From Agelas oroides (Eukaryota > Porifera > Demospongiae > Agelasida > Agelasidae): a stretch of DNA of 64,000 nt. The notes below the pieces were generated by a model, which worked only from the letters and a program-made list of their open reading frames with translations, made no database searches and was not told the DNA's origin. A program made the translations under genes and the position numbers. Of the stretch, positions 25,501 through 32,688 are shown in pieces. The stretch covers positions 1,119,262 through 1,183,261 of the forward strand of contig OX422198.1 in the NCBI GenBank assembly GCA_949130485.1, written 5' to 3'. Every line of letters begins with the position of its first letter. The stretch's first letter is position 1.

Positions 25501-25998
25501 TATCTGTTACAATTTCCTTATAAGGAGTGTGTGCTTCTTGTACTTATGGTGTACTGCATTACACAACATTTTTGTGGGTCTTTAATTTTGTGAATTTGAA
25601 ATGTGAAATTATTTTAATAATAAATTTTGACGTTAGCTTGCATCCTGGCAACACATTTTTCATTAGGGTTTCAATTAAGAGTGGTATAGCTTTGAAGTGT
25701 GCAGGAGATGCTTGCTATAGTCCTTACCTTGTCTCCAGGATTATAAGTTACTTTGATCAGGAGTTTAAAAACTACAGCACAACTGTTGGAATGAAGCTAG
25801 TTATAGGTGCTCCTTCACAGTCATTTCTGTCTTGGGAAATAACAAGTATAAGTTGCTAATTTTGCTTATTCTATAAAGTATCAGAAGCTGTGTTGAATGT
25901 TGTGTTTTGTATTATTATACCATATACAGGTTCAACAAAGATACAAGCAACTGCTGGTGTTATTCCAGTCTTCATACTCAGATGTACCTCCTCCGTAG
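4097..25998 (+). CDS. GON4L: GON4L-like transcriptional regulator, 32 exons, 1,656 residues
   Basis: Exons: 4097-5083, 5345-5449, 7146-7226, 7586-7642, 7750-7942, 8218-8693, 9157-9229, 9670-9774, 14213-14401, 14548-14588, 14701-14780, 14901-15075, 15490-15576, 15883-15919, 16290-16388, 17464-17565, 17722-17779, 18226-18313, 18380-18436, 18676-18715, 19109-19146, 19741-20340, 20663-20713, 20833-20922, 21225-21323, 21496-21549, 21644-21730, 22491-22582, 22954-23005, 23373-23875, 25388-25493, 25930-25998. All junctions are GT..AG, the phases agree and the total (4,971 nt) divides by three. Order of parts: basic start, a 10-residue repeat array (about 85-315), acidic Ser/Glu region, the GON4L core (RSKHPLTDTSISAIEASFIP, then NDRAVKI, 640-770), a central Myb/SANT-like part (TEEDYLLVLGMNHYG, HYKKTKEVKIP, 970-1045), PAH-like helices (1257-1430), FEEVVLPE, and a C-terminal Myb-like domain (LWTREEDRVVLQ). 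GON4L proteins are nuclear and act with YY1/SIN3/HDAC repressors in cell-division and differentiation control. The start is the first ATG before a lysine-rich N-terminus. Intron 8 contains another gene. Confidence 0.9.
4350..5035 (+). repeat. Coding minisatellite: 30-bp unit encoding about 22 decapeptides in GON4L exon 1
   Basis: The unit is 30 bp and encodes variants of GGNIDQQVEE, alternating with GGSTDQQLEE. One truncated unit occurs near 4778-4797. The unit length is a multiple of three and contains few stop codons in any frame, so large shadow frames appear on both strands, including a Leu-rich minus-strand frame at 4292-4933. Unit variants (IDEELEE, TDQHLKE) show that the array has been diverging as well as expanding. 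Confidence 0.95.
5785..6000. mobile_element. Pogo/Tigger-like MITE relic
   Basis: A sequence starting CAGTCAAACCTCCCATAACG is followed by several words like AGCGGACAA and GAGGCGGACGC. This style of terminal repeat resembles non-autonomous pogo/Tigger elements. The far end is not clear. It lies in GON4L intron 2. Confidence 0.35.
6285..6375. mobile_element. Short pogo-like MITE with inverted ends
   Basis: The left end TACAATTGAACCTCCGAG and the right end GGAAGTTCAACTGTA are imperfect inverted repeats. The inner words CCGAACAAAGGACA and TGTCCTTTGTTCGG are also inverted. The whole element is about 90 bp, flanked by TA, inside GON4L intron 2. Confidence 0.6.
9410..9510 (+). repeat. Dispersed repeat, copy 2 (partner at 2266-2365)
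   Basis: Diverged same-orientation copy of the 2266-2365 sequence: CCTGGTATTGGCTGAAAC, GGGTAACT, then GAGATGTGGTTCATTG. It lies in GON4L intron 7. Confidence 0.6.
10586..12808 (+). CDS. Class C GPCR, metabotropic GABA-B receptor-like, intron-less, nested in GON4L intron 8
   Basis: One uninterrupted frame of 740 residues begins at an ATG followed by a hydrophobic signal-peptide-like stretch (residues 10-27). Residues about 33-430 form a Venus-flytrap (ANF_receptor) ligand-binding region, with NRGEDMIAAAELAVNKIN near its start and VGLVCSTVTQAVSPLAG. Seven membrane helices follow at about 445-470, 480-500, 517-541, 561-583, 613-636, 654-678 and 686-708. KASSPILS before TM2 and FKDTKQVNKFVFS before TM6 are GABA-B-like. 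No cysteine-rich domain separates the flytrap from TM1, as in GABA-B and unlike mGluR. The C-tail is short and basic and shows no obvious coiled coil. Such receptors signal through G proteins at the plasma membrane; the ligand here is unknown. The gene runs in the same direction as its host and has no introns, unlike GON4L, which may indicate a retrocopy or an inherently intron-less subfamily. Confidence 0.9.
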   Translation: MEHLRDKLGTLILVALVVSYSRNVVFAEKQAEIPTLHLLALVPLGETAGVPPQPPYNRGEDMIAAAELAVNKINLRDDILPHYRLELVPANAEVCSQNLAEHALGNFVRHVTGGDLNIVGVVGLVCSTVTQAVSPLAGRPEIDLLQISAGATSPVFSSEEEYPRLYRMISSSAVYNDAVLELMAAFQWKRISMVRDTKLIQHTTTADNFLTKVESRDELEVVLLGDVTPTFPTSPVQSLLPERARILYASVTASEARELLCASYQSNLRWPEFVWIFHDLSLEDLKDSTGNCGSETMLRAIEGVFLLQYRLQPNPSTILVSGQTYQDYLMELQTKGIQENQYTNALHDSIWAFALAMNNLTLEELHTTTLVEQNLKTVHFSGVLGDVSFREREVVNAVDIFHVRKGEMVHTGNYNPHSGNLTILLSPEIIPSDSFETNVILLHRAFIVITYIVVGALLVFTTVVLVLFIYYWNKPSVKASSPILSILIFAGCYMIYIGCLISGANDINPTILGPMCLAQVWFNATGVQLIYSALFMRLLRIYRIFFFKVFSKPGKIWSDQALVALSFIPVIITILMMILWTVADPIVTGYNAAVFETASDPPQYAVRITCMGDILIVWLIIVLCVVNGVTILGVVILATLTRKVHLDNFKDTKQVNKFVFSTVTCLCVWLPYTVVFTNVLFIPDVAQVFNILPYLVVTLLCIVFLFVPKIRSARHEQRKSQRKKSNPVVLIAHRRIVTGL
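13336..13691. mobile_element. Long foldback (palindromic) element, about 355 bp
   Basis: GTGCATGGTTACTGCAGTTT at the left is mirrored by the complement ending AACTGCAGCAACCATGCAC at the right. The arms continue inward through matching CAAAACACA, CATCAAGCTTC/GAAGCTAGATG and CATCCATCTGCTG/CAGCAGATGGATG blocks. Arms are about 150 bp with a short centre. It sits in GON4L intron 8, downstream of the nested GPCR. Confidence 0.85.
13979..14159. mobile_element. Foldback element with 28-bp inverted arms
   Basis: GTACTGCGCTTTGCAGGTAG at 13979 is the reverse complement of the sequence ending at about 14159 (CTACCTGCAAAGCGCAGTAG). Arms of about 28 bp, including TTGTCAG/CTGACAA, enclose about 125 bp. It ends about 50 bp before GON4L exon 9. 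Confidence 0.8.
15060..15480 (+). repeat. Tandem duplication of the GON4L exon 12 end and its intron
   Basis: The exon end ACACAACTACAACAG, its GT donor and the following intron (GTGGGATGGTA, CCATAACAAT, CTGTGAACC, CAAATAAACA) recur once: first around 15061-15280, then around 15280-15480. The second exon end is followed by GTAGGT, so a decoy donor copy lies in the intron. The true exon 13 acceptor follows at 15489. Confidence 0.75.
16889..16926. mobile_element. Minimal 38-bp MITE (TAGCCTCGTTCCC family)
   Basis: TAGCCTCGTTCCCAGGCC at the left is mirrored by GGGGGAACGAGGCTA at the right with almost no interior. The same terminal motif recurs at 13039-13090, 20528-20545, 21049-21146, 33865-33932 and 55387-55437. 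Confidence 0.8.
17765..18150 (+). repeat. 45/44-bp tandem repeat multiplying the GON4L exon 17 end and its splice donor
   Basis: The true exon 17 ends ...ACTGAGGAAGACTA followed by GTGAGT. That exon end, the donor and about 30 bp of intron, down to TTTATATAG, form a unit repeated in tandem. GT donors lie at 17780, 17825, 17870, 17915, 17960, 18004, 18048, 18092 and 18136. The first spacings are 45 bp; after loss of one G they become 44 bp. Each unit also supplies a TATATAG that could act as an acceptor before a 15-nt pseudo-exon (AACTGAGGAAGACTA). The 143-residue open frame across this array is an artefact of the multiple-of-three unit. Confidence 0.95.
19270..19457. mobile_element. Foldback element with near-perfect 65-bp arms
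   Basis: Bases 19270-19334 (TACAGCAGATTGCAGAAGTC onward) are the reverse complement of 19393-19457 with about one mismatch, around a 58-bp spacer. It lies in GON4L intron 21. Confidence 0.9.
19492..19576. repeat. (GATA)n microsatellite
   Basis: GATA tetranucleotide repeats, beginning with imperfect GTAGATAG/ACAGACAG units, in GON4L intron 21. The YLSI-rich reverse open frame over it is an artefact. Confidence 0.95.
21049..21146. mobile_element. MITE of the TAGCCTCGTTCCC family, about 98 bp
   Basis: TAGCCTCGTTCCCAGGC at the left is mirrored by GCCTGGGAACGAGGTTA at the right. The interior is GC-rich (CCTCCGCGCAAACG, GGAAAGGTGGGCG). It lies in GON4L intron 24. Confidence 0.8.
22240..22355. mobile_element. 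Small foldback element
   Basis: TATATCCCTCCCTGTGGGGTGG at the left pairs imperfectly with CCACCCCCCAGGGAGGGATA at the right, with inner GGTGTTAACATAG/CAACACC similarity. It lies in GON4L intron 27. Confidence 0.6.
24009..24183. mobile_element. Foldback element, about 175 bp
   Basis: AAATGAAGAGAAGGTTATCT at the left is mirrored by AGATAACCTTCTCTTCATTT at the right. Inner blocks ATAACTTGCCGA and TCGGCAAGTTAT also pair, around a central CTCCAGT/ACTGGAG. It lies in GON4L intron 30. Confidence 0.85.
24340..25060. mobile_element. Foldback element, about 720 bp, with an internal direct repeat
   Basis: The left arm (CTGGACTGGATTGTGGACTG, then CCCAATCAGATGTGCTGAAT) is mirrored by the right arm near 24925-25040 (ATTCAGCACATCTGATTGGG, then CAGTCCACAATCCAGTCCAG). 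Inside, a 34-bp unit around TGCCATGGAGAACACTGGTG is repeated twice at about 24652-24718. It lies in GON4L intron 30. Confidence 0.75.
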
Positions 25999-26086
25999 AC
26001 ATTAACACTGATATTAGAGCTTCAGTTTTTAGTCACTATAATCAAGTTGGCTTCACTGTGTTACCTGACAATAATTATTGGAGGTA

Positions 26087-26200
26087 GAGCTGCCAAAAAT
26101 TGAACCCAGGGCTCCTGGGGCCGCCAGTGCTCTATCACTGAGTTGCAATCGGGGCTGTCCATTGGTCAGCAGCCCTGGGTTCAATTCCTGGTGACTGCCA
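26087..26200. repeat. Hairpin element with tRNA B-box-like arms
   Basis: AAAATTGAACCCAGGGCTCC (left) and GCAGCCCTGGGTTCAATTCC (right) are inverted arms around about 50 bp. GGGTTCAATTCC resembles a tRNA B box, and minus-strand CTCAGTGATAGAGCA resembles an A box. Stems for a functional tRNA could not be formed by eye, so a tRNA-derived SINE or MITE relic is more likely. It lies between the convergent ends of GON4L and the kinase pseudogene. Confidence 0.4.
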
Positions 26201-26253
26201 GCAATATATCAACAAATACCAATAAGAACTTACGGCTTCCCTCACCAGTGCCA

Positions 26254-27146
26254 TCAACTCCAGTTTGTCCTTCCCCAGGAATGGGTCTGACGTAGCTCTT
26301 GCAGCATGGTTATCACACGTTCTACTATTGGGCATTGTGTAGGATCATTACACAAACATACCTCTGACAGCTTGACCAGTGTGTGTGCTGGATTTGATCG
26401 GTCCTCTAGCAAATGGTTTGCCAATTCAAAATAACTTGCACATCGTTCCACTTCTGACCTGGCACATAGCCACAGAGTTGAAGTATGTTGGATCTTTTGG
26501 AAAGACCTGTGTTATTGTGAAGTCGAGTATAACTACCCCATATGTGAAAATGTCCAGCTTTGTGTTGTAGATTGCTGTCTGGAACGTCTCAGGAGGCGTA
26601 TACACTAGCGCACCAGGTACCCTTGTGAGCCTGGCAGCCTGGTTTCCAGAGAGTTTGACAATACGTGCAACACCAAGGTCAGCAATCGTTGCTACCATGA
26701 CAGAATTGAGGAGGATGTTCCTAGCAGTTAGATCTCGGTGAATGATGGGTGGGTCCTGGGTGTGCAGGTAGGCTAACCCCTTGGCCACATCATAGAGAAA
26801 CAATACCTTCAATTAGAGGGGATGTTGGGTCGCTGTTCTAGAAGTGCATCCAGGCTGTGAGGGAGGTACTCCATCACCAGCACTGGGAGAGGTGACCCCT
26901 CCTGGAAGAGACACCAAGAGACTGCACAATGTGTGGGTGGCGAAGTCTGCTCATGATTTTACACTCTTCCACAAACTGTGCCCCAATGATACTCGCCCCA
27001 GGGTTGAAAGAATCCACCAGGACATTGTGGATTTTCTTCCCTGCTACCACTACCCCATTCACCTCCAGCTCTTCCACTCTGCCATACGCCCCCCGGCCCA
27101 GCTGTACATTGAACGTCCTTCGAGTGGTAATGTAGTTGTCGCCCAT
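26254..27146 (-). pseudogene. TKL-type protein kinase pseudogene, single exon, frameshifted
   Basis: Read on the minus strand from the ATG at 27146, three frames together give one kinase domain. It has a glycine loop (GRGAYGRV), a candidate VAGKK lysine, a catalytic loop IIHRDLTARNILL, ADLG in place of DFG, a TPPE activation-segment end (normally APE/PPE), and the C-lobe TKLDIFTYGVVILDF. The frame breaks near 26900 after QSLGV, near 26815 (just before LKVLFLYDVAKG), and near 26455 after VAMCQVR. The middle part, SPLPVLVMEYLPHSLDALLE, is in its own frame. Such TKL kinases are strongly expanded in sponges. An intact copy would phosphorylate Ser/Thr or Tyr substrates. Three single-base breaks in one exon favour a pseudogene; homopolymer-type assembly errors are the alternative. 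It faces the 3' end of GON4L. Confidence 0.75.
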
Positions 27147-27966
27147 ATGAGTCTCGCAGCCAGAAGTCAGATCCTCAGGTCACTCCTCTACGAGTACACA
27201 GACTCTTATATAGAAGGTTTCTGACATGGCTTCCTGCCTCTCTTGCTACATCTTGTGTTTTTTTAACTATAGATGTAAATAACAATGTACTTCTGCAGTG
27301 CAATACAACGACTGCCAGCATTCGTAGTGTAGATACAGATTAGTGTCTTACTTAGTCGGACGGTAGCACATATTAAGCTGGTGAAGCTTGGGTTGATAGC
27401 ACAGCTTCTGCTTGAGAAGAGTGATCATGCTCACTGCTAGTAGGTACCACAGTCATGGGTGCTTCACGATACTTTAAATGACAGATGAATATGTAGGCAG
27501 CTACTGGACAGACTGTATCCTGCAGCTGGGGGGTTAGCTATATAGCTATATGCAAAGTCGCCCACTGTGCAGGACATGTTTTTGCCAATGTCTCTGACAA
27601 CCACAAACAATGTAGTACATGATGGTCAATACAATATTACAATTGCCTCAAGAGACCTGTCACACCATAGATTACTGCACATGAGGTACACTGTATACAT
27701 TCTCATTCCCATCAGGCTTTTGTGGTAAGGGCCAACCTGGGATTGAGGCTGCATTCACAATCCCATCCCCATATCCATAACATGCAGGCCACACACTCTG
27801 TATAACTAGGCCTGAGGATGTAGTTTGATTATTGACAGTCAATGTAAGCAAAGTTTTATGGTGATCAGAAATGGTAAAAATTAATGCTAGCTTGACTGTA
27901 CATTGTGTGTACACATGTAAAATGTACAAGGTGAATTGTACAATGCAAAGTGACTAAATAGTTCTG
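27147..27966. other. Intergenic stretch downstream of cyclin B copy A
   Basis: About 0.8 kb between the kinase pseudogene start and the stop of cyclin B copy A. The only notable open frame is minus-strand 27672-27816, after a CAG acceptor-like site, ending VYSVPHVQ. No partner exon was found, and it may simply be 3' UTR of cyclin B. Nothing else was recognised. Confidence 0.4.
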
Positions 27967-30396
27967 CTAATGAGCTGCTGCCTTAGCAAGGTCTATGATA
28001 GGCTGTCTCTGAAGTACTGTTGCCTTAGCAACACGTTGGAATCTGCTTGAGGAGTACTTGGTCTTTACTGCTTGCTGTTTTGCTGAGTTCATGTTCACCA
28101 CCAGCCAGGCCATCTTACGAAGACAAGGAAGCAGATCCTTCTCTGAGTAGGTGCTATAGTGCTGCAGGGTTGGCGTCTATATGGACAGAGTCAATTATGC
28201 AATTCACGTTGATGCTGCATAATTCTTAGTATATGTAAACGATTTTCGTTGACTAATACAACTTTCTGTCATTTTTTTCATGTTTTGATTAGTTTACAAT
28301 GCTGTTGCTACGTATCCAGGCATCGGCAGTACTATTATCAGATGTGGATTTTATTTCTTGCACAGCTAAGATGGGCAAAAAGTGAAATCCCCATTTGAAT
28401 GGCCGATAGCCATGCAATTTGGGATAAATTTGCACAGCTGGTATAAAAAAAGCCGTACAATACAAAGTTTAAAACAGTTCAATGGCCACATAAAAACTGA
28501 TGAAACAATGCACTATACAATGTCTTATTATGCAGTATCACCAGGGTGATACAATACATGCAATGTACCATTGAATAGGCAGTAGACTTTATCCCTAATG
28601 TTAAATTCTCAACGTACCCAATCTCCTGCACTGTAAGCCTTCATTGCAAGGTTTAACGCTGCAGCAGCAAGGTGTGAGGGGAGAAACCTGAGCATGGAGT
28701 ACTCTGTCACACACAGCTCCATAAAAAATTTCGCCATTGTATGGATTTCTGGTGTAGCCTATATAGAGGAAGCGAACAAGGTATAGATAGATGAGAGTAT
28801 CACATTTGGCATTGCAGATAGCTGTATCCCGGCAAAGTCATTTAGGGTGAACAAGGGTCGACGGCTATCTTTTAGCAGGCAGTAATACTTTACTCGTTAC
28901 ATGACATGTAAAGTTTGCAAATGATGGGAAGCACTGTCCTGTTCCCTTCCAAGCACAGTTGTATCCTTCCCTCTCAGCCAGAAACAGCTCTGGCACTGTA
29001 TAGGGCTGAGGGGGAAGTTTCAATTAGGGCTGGCTAGCTTATTCTTTTATGGGTTAGAAACTTTAATTGTCTTCTTAGTATTTCTATGGGCACTGGGAAA
29101 TCTCACCTCTCCTGCACGTGAGTATCTTCTCAAGAAGTTTAGGCAGAGTGGAGTGCCCAGACTGTAATCCATCACCCTCAGCATCTGTTTCTCCATGTTC
29201 CGAATATCTGCACTTGTGTAGGTGTTGTCAGTGATGAAGACAAAATCCCGCACTTCTGGAGCATACATTTCCTCATATTTACTGGCAATCAACATGGCCG
29301 TCACACCAACAAGCTGTAGCTTCTTCTTTGACACATCATGGGCCTGTGGACAACATAGCAGTAGGTTACAAGTGCAGACTCTACATTAAATAGCACATGT
29401 GAAATAGTGTAAGACGTCAGTAGTTTGCAAACCTGAAGGTATCTGTCAATGATGGAGATGGTGAGGTAGAGTGTCTCCTGCAGAAGATTGAACTTGAGGT
29501 GCACCTGGATCAACCAGTCAATTAGGATGGCCCTCATTTTGGAATTGATTTCTGGCTGTCTCTGCATGTAGGTCGGTTCAACGTGGTACTTCCTCTAAAG
29601 AACACAAGGAAATAATTGGAACATGTTACACACAGTCACCATCAATGTCAGACAATGCATATAGACTCTAGGACTGATTAGGCTAAAATGTGCAATGTTC
29701 AAACTCACCTCAAGCTCCCGCATGTACTCGTATATCTCTTTGACATACTCTGCACACAGCTGTGGGTTTTCAGCATCCGAGGTGTCAATGTTATCAATAT
29801 GCAGCTGGTGCGCCAGGGCAGTGGTCACCTGCCCGACCTCCATTTCCTCAGCTTCAGTAAACTTTAGTCCATGGCGAGTCTTTGCCACCACTTTCGCTGG
29901 TTCTTGTCCTGCCACTGGTTGCTGCTTTACAGCTTGTGATACCTGTGTGTTGTGTTAGGGGGATAGCATAGTGGGTATGGTGTAGAGTGATGTATATATA
30001 CAGGTTACGGTGGGGGGGGGGGGGGGGGGGGGGGGGGGCAGCAGTGAATTTTGCATGGTAACCCCTATCTGCAATGGTGTGGGGAACCAGAGGTAAACCA
30101 TGTGCTGACACTGCTCACCTTTCCAGCTGCATTTCTCTGAACTAAGGTGTTTGCAATGTTTCCAAGAGCTGCTCTGGGCTTGGCATCTGGCTTCTGAAAG
30201 AACGACTTTCCACCAGGCAGACGGCGGGTAATTCTTGATTCATTCTCGTCTCTTGCCTGTGTGTTTGAAAGAAAACACAATTCAAACAGTGGAAATAGTA
30301 CCAACTGACACAAGAAAGGAACCGCAATCACAGTAGTAAGCAAACAACAGACAGACACAAGAAAAAACACCAACTTACTTGAACTCTGAAGGCCAT
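27967..30396 (-). CDS. ccnb: Cyclin B, copy A, seven exons, 379 residues
   Basis: Minus-strand exons: 30396-30379, 30256-30119, 29942-29709, 29594-29433, 29343-29107, 28758-28618, 28176-27967. All junctions are GT..AG, every exon is a multiple of three and the total is 1,140 nt. The N-terminus carries a destruction box, RAALGNIAN (RxxLxxxxN, about residues 36-44), the APC/C degradation signal of mitotic cyclins. The cyclin box follows with [16 protein letters not shown] (the CDK-substrate docking patch), [13 protein letters not shown] and [20 protein letters not shown], then the second cyclin fold ([15 protein letters not shown] through [13 protein letters not shown]). The product activates CDK1 for entry into mitosis and is destroyed at anaphase. 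It is intact and matches copy B exon for exon, without that copy's 8-residue insert in exon 3. Its promoter region differs from copy B. Confidence 0.92.
30010..30038. repeat. Poly-G tract in cyclin B copy A intron 2
   Basis: About 27-29 consecutive G on the plus strand. Copy B has only a short G run at the equivalent site, so this tract arose or expanded after the duplication. Exact length is unreliable in any assembly. Confidence 0.85.
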
Positions 30397-30822
30397 GTTT
30401 GTTACTGTGGTTGAATGAAGAGGCTTCCAAAGTGAAGAATGGATGAAAAATAGCAAACAAATGGCTGCTGAAGTTCAAGGGAGCCCAAGAAGCAACTGTC
30501 TGGAGAGTGTGGATATCGCAGGTGTCGCGCGAATGGCGCTTCGCAGATGCGCGCTCGTATTTGAGTTGTCGTTTAGTGACGTAATTTGCTTACTTGTTGG
30601 CATGACGAAGATATCCGACGGCTACAGTTATAGCTGTCGCGACGTCCTCCTTCAGACACTAGACAGTATGACTGGAGGAATATGTCCCAGAGGGTGCTGT
30701 TTATAGCGCTGCTACGGGTGATCTGCCTCCCAGGAAGTCTGAGAAGACCAGACAGAGTCAAGGAGACATTTGAGAAAGTCGCCCAGCTGAAAACAAGGTT
30801 CTTATTAACGCTCATCAAACTA
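30397..30822 (+). pseudogene. Cyclin B copy A upstream region with disabled divergent first exon
   Basis: The plus-strand segment from about 30668 to 30821 matches the divergent first exon at 35655-35803 but is frameshifted. From its ATG the frame stops after 12 codons (ending in TAG at about 30704), and an extra 4 bp (GACA) appears in the AGACCAGACAGAGTCAAGG region. A TGACGTAA (CRE-like) site lies at 30577-30584. The segment that carries a CCAAT box in copy B is altered here. The similarity between copies ends at CATCAAACTAG, about 30821. Confidence 0.7.
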
Positions 30823-32688
30823 GTACACTTCATGGGATGTTTATGAACGAGCACTGAACTACACCTCTTTGTAATAATCTGCAAGTTTAAATGGTATGTC
30901 ACTCACTGTGAAGGGCAACCAAAATGTTTGATGGAGTATCGGAACCAGACCTCGAAAGAAGGATTTGGTAAACCAAGTATAACCTTTGGATCAAAAGAGA
31001 GCACATGCACTAACTAACCCCATATTGAAGTGCTGAAACACTCCACTTTGGCAACCGCTTGGCCCAAAGGTAATATCTATCAGTAAATGGGCTGGGGAGG
31101 AATTGTACATGTGTATCACAGCTGCTTTTGATTAGCATTCTGGTGAACTTGGTAACCAAGACCACTCCAGATGTTTTTCAGTATACATGGATTCCTTTCA
31201 TGTTTCCGGCTGTTCAAGAATGTGGTGTGTGTTTCGATCTGAATACTGTAAGTACCCACATAGACTGGCCAAAAGGCTTGAGCAGCTACTTACATTCACA
31301 CATGGTATAAAGTACGTGACACCACCAGTGCTGTATGGGCTGGAGATTAGGAATGCACTTCATTAGGCTTGGATTCTGACTAGAGAATGTAAATATTGAT
31401 CTTTTCTGAGATCACTGTGAAATCTGCGCTTTCAAGATATCTCATAACCTCCCAAGCCCAAGGGATACAGAAGATCAGCTGATAGGTTGATGTATGAAAA
31501 ACCCCATTCACCTCAAAAACAAGCATGCGTTTTGCCATAGGATGACCAGTCTTACCACTGATGAACCATTCAAGGTCTGTACACTAAACACGGTTTGCGT
31601 CTTCCTAATAACAAATCCCACAGACATGGTTTTCTCTTCTTCAACCTTGACCTCATCAAATACTGCAGCAATGCTCTCACAGAATGTACGAACGTTCTAG
31701 TTGACCATAATAACTGCTTACTCTTTCTATAGTGAGAAGAAAATAAATAAACTACTTATTTACAAACTTGACTGCTGCACTCACTCTACGATTACAACGA
31801 TTACAACGTGTGTCACCATACTGAGGAATGTGTTGATATTACAGTACATGTGTAAATTGCCTGTGTTGCATCTATCTATCTTGTACCACAGAATAATTCC
31901 ACCAGTTGTTTACAATGTATGTTTACGGCTATCTACAAAGAATGCACAAAAAATGCGTGGCTCAAATAGTTGGTCATTCAACACGTAGATCTTCTATATT
32001 TAATTGGCCAATCAGGCCAAGTTTTAGCCACATATTCCTTTCCCTCCCTCTCTCTCACACTCTCAGCATCCTCCATTGCTCTGTACAGTGCCAGGACCTC
32101 CCAATGCTCACATTCCTCATCAGGCTTGGGAGAAACCCCCTCCTCCTGAACACAGCCGCCCATTGCAGTTGCTAGCCCTCAAGTGCTTCCCACCATACCA
32201 CTTTCATCTCAATCAGTACCAAGTGTATTTTGATATTCTATACATGTACTTAGTTATCAGTTTCGGAGTAGGCGTCCAGGTGCTTCCACTGTTGTAGATG
32301 TGCATGTAGTTTCACGTTAGTCTGTTAACAGACCACTTTTTGTATGTACCAAAGTGCATATGGTCTGGTATTTGATGACATTATTGAAAATCAAATATCA
32401 CTTGTGATTAGTGTTGTATAGTGCCCAAGAATTACATGCAAAGTAACAATTTATATCACTACATCAAGCACCCAAGCCAGAGGAAATAACATCACTTTTG
32501 TTCTGGCCACCGGTATGTTTCACGGACCCATGCAGCTTGCCCCACTCCCAGGCCTTTCCTAACTTGAGCTTTCGCTAGTTCCAAATACTAGAACTGGGGA
32601 TGACAATATTCATGGCTTAGTCAGAAGAAAAAGCAATTAATAATAAAATGGGTGCATACATGTACACATGTACAGTAAAACAAAGTGT
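30823..32688. other. Spacer between the two cyclin B units, with a possible small minus-strand gene
   Basis: About 1.9 kb of unique sequence between the duplicated units. Two phase-compatible minus-strand candidate exons are visible. 32163-32059 (35 codons) starts MGGCVQEEG, a potential N-myristoylation/palmitoylation context. 31696-31556 (47 codons, after CTAG and ending at a GTAAGA donor) contains SIAAVFDEVKVEEEKTMSVG. No terminal exon was fixed and no family is recognised; the first donor (AGT/GTGAGA) is weak. Confidence 0.25.

Noticed and set aside
26087..26200. A tRNA gene
   Set aside because: Box-like motifs are present, but acceptor and anticodon stems do not form; the inverted arms point to a foldback or SINE relic.
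27672..27929. Minus-strand exon ending VYSVPHVQ
   Set aside because: No upstream partner fits, since the cyclin B gene occupies the next 2.4 kb on that strand; probably 3' UTR or chance.
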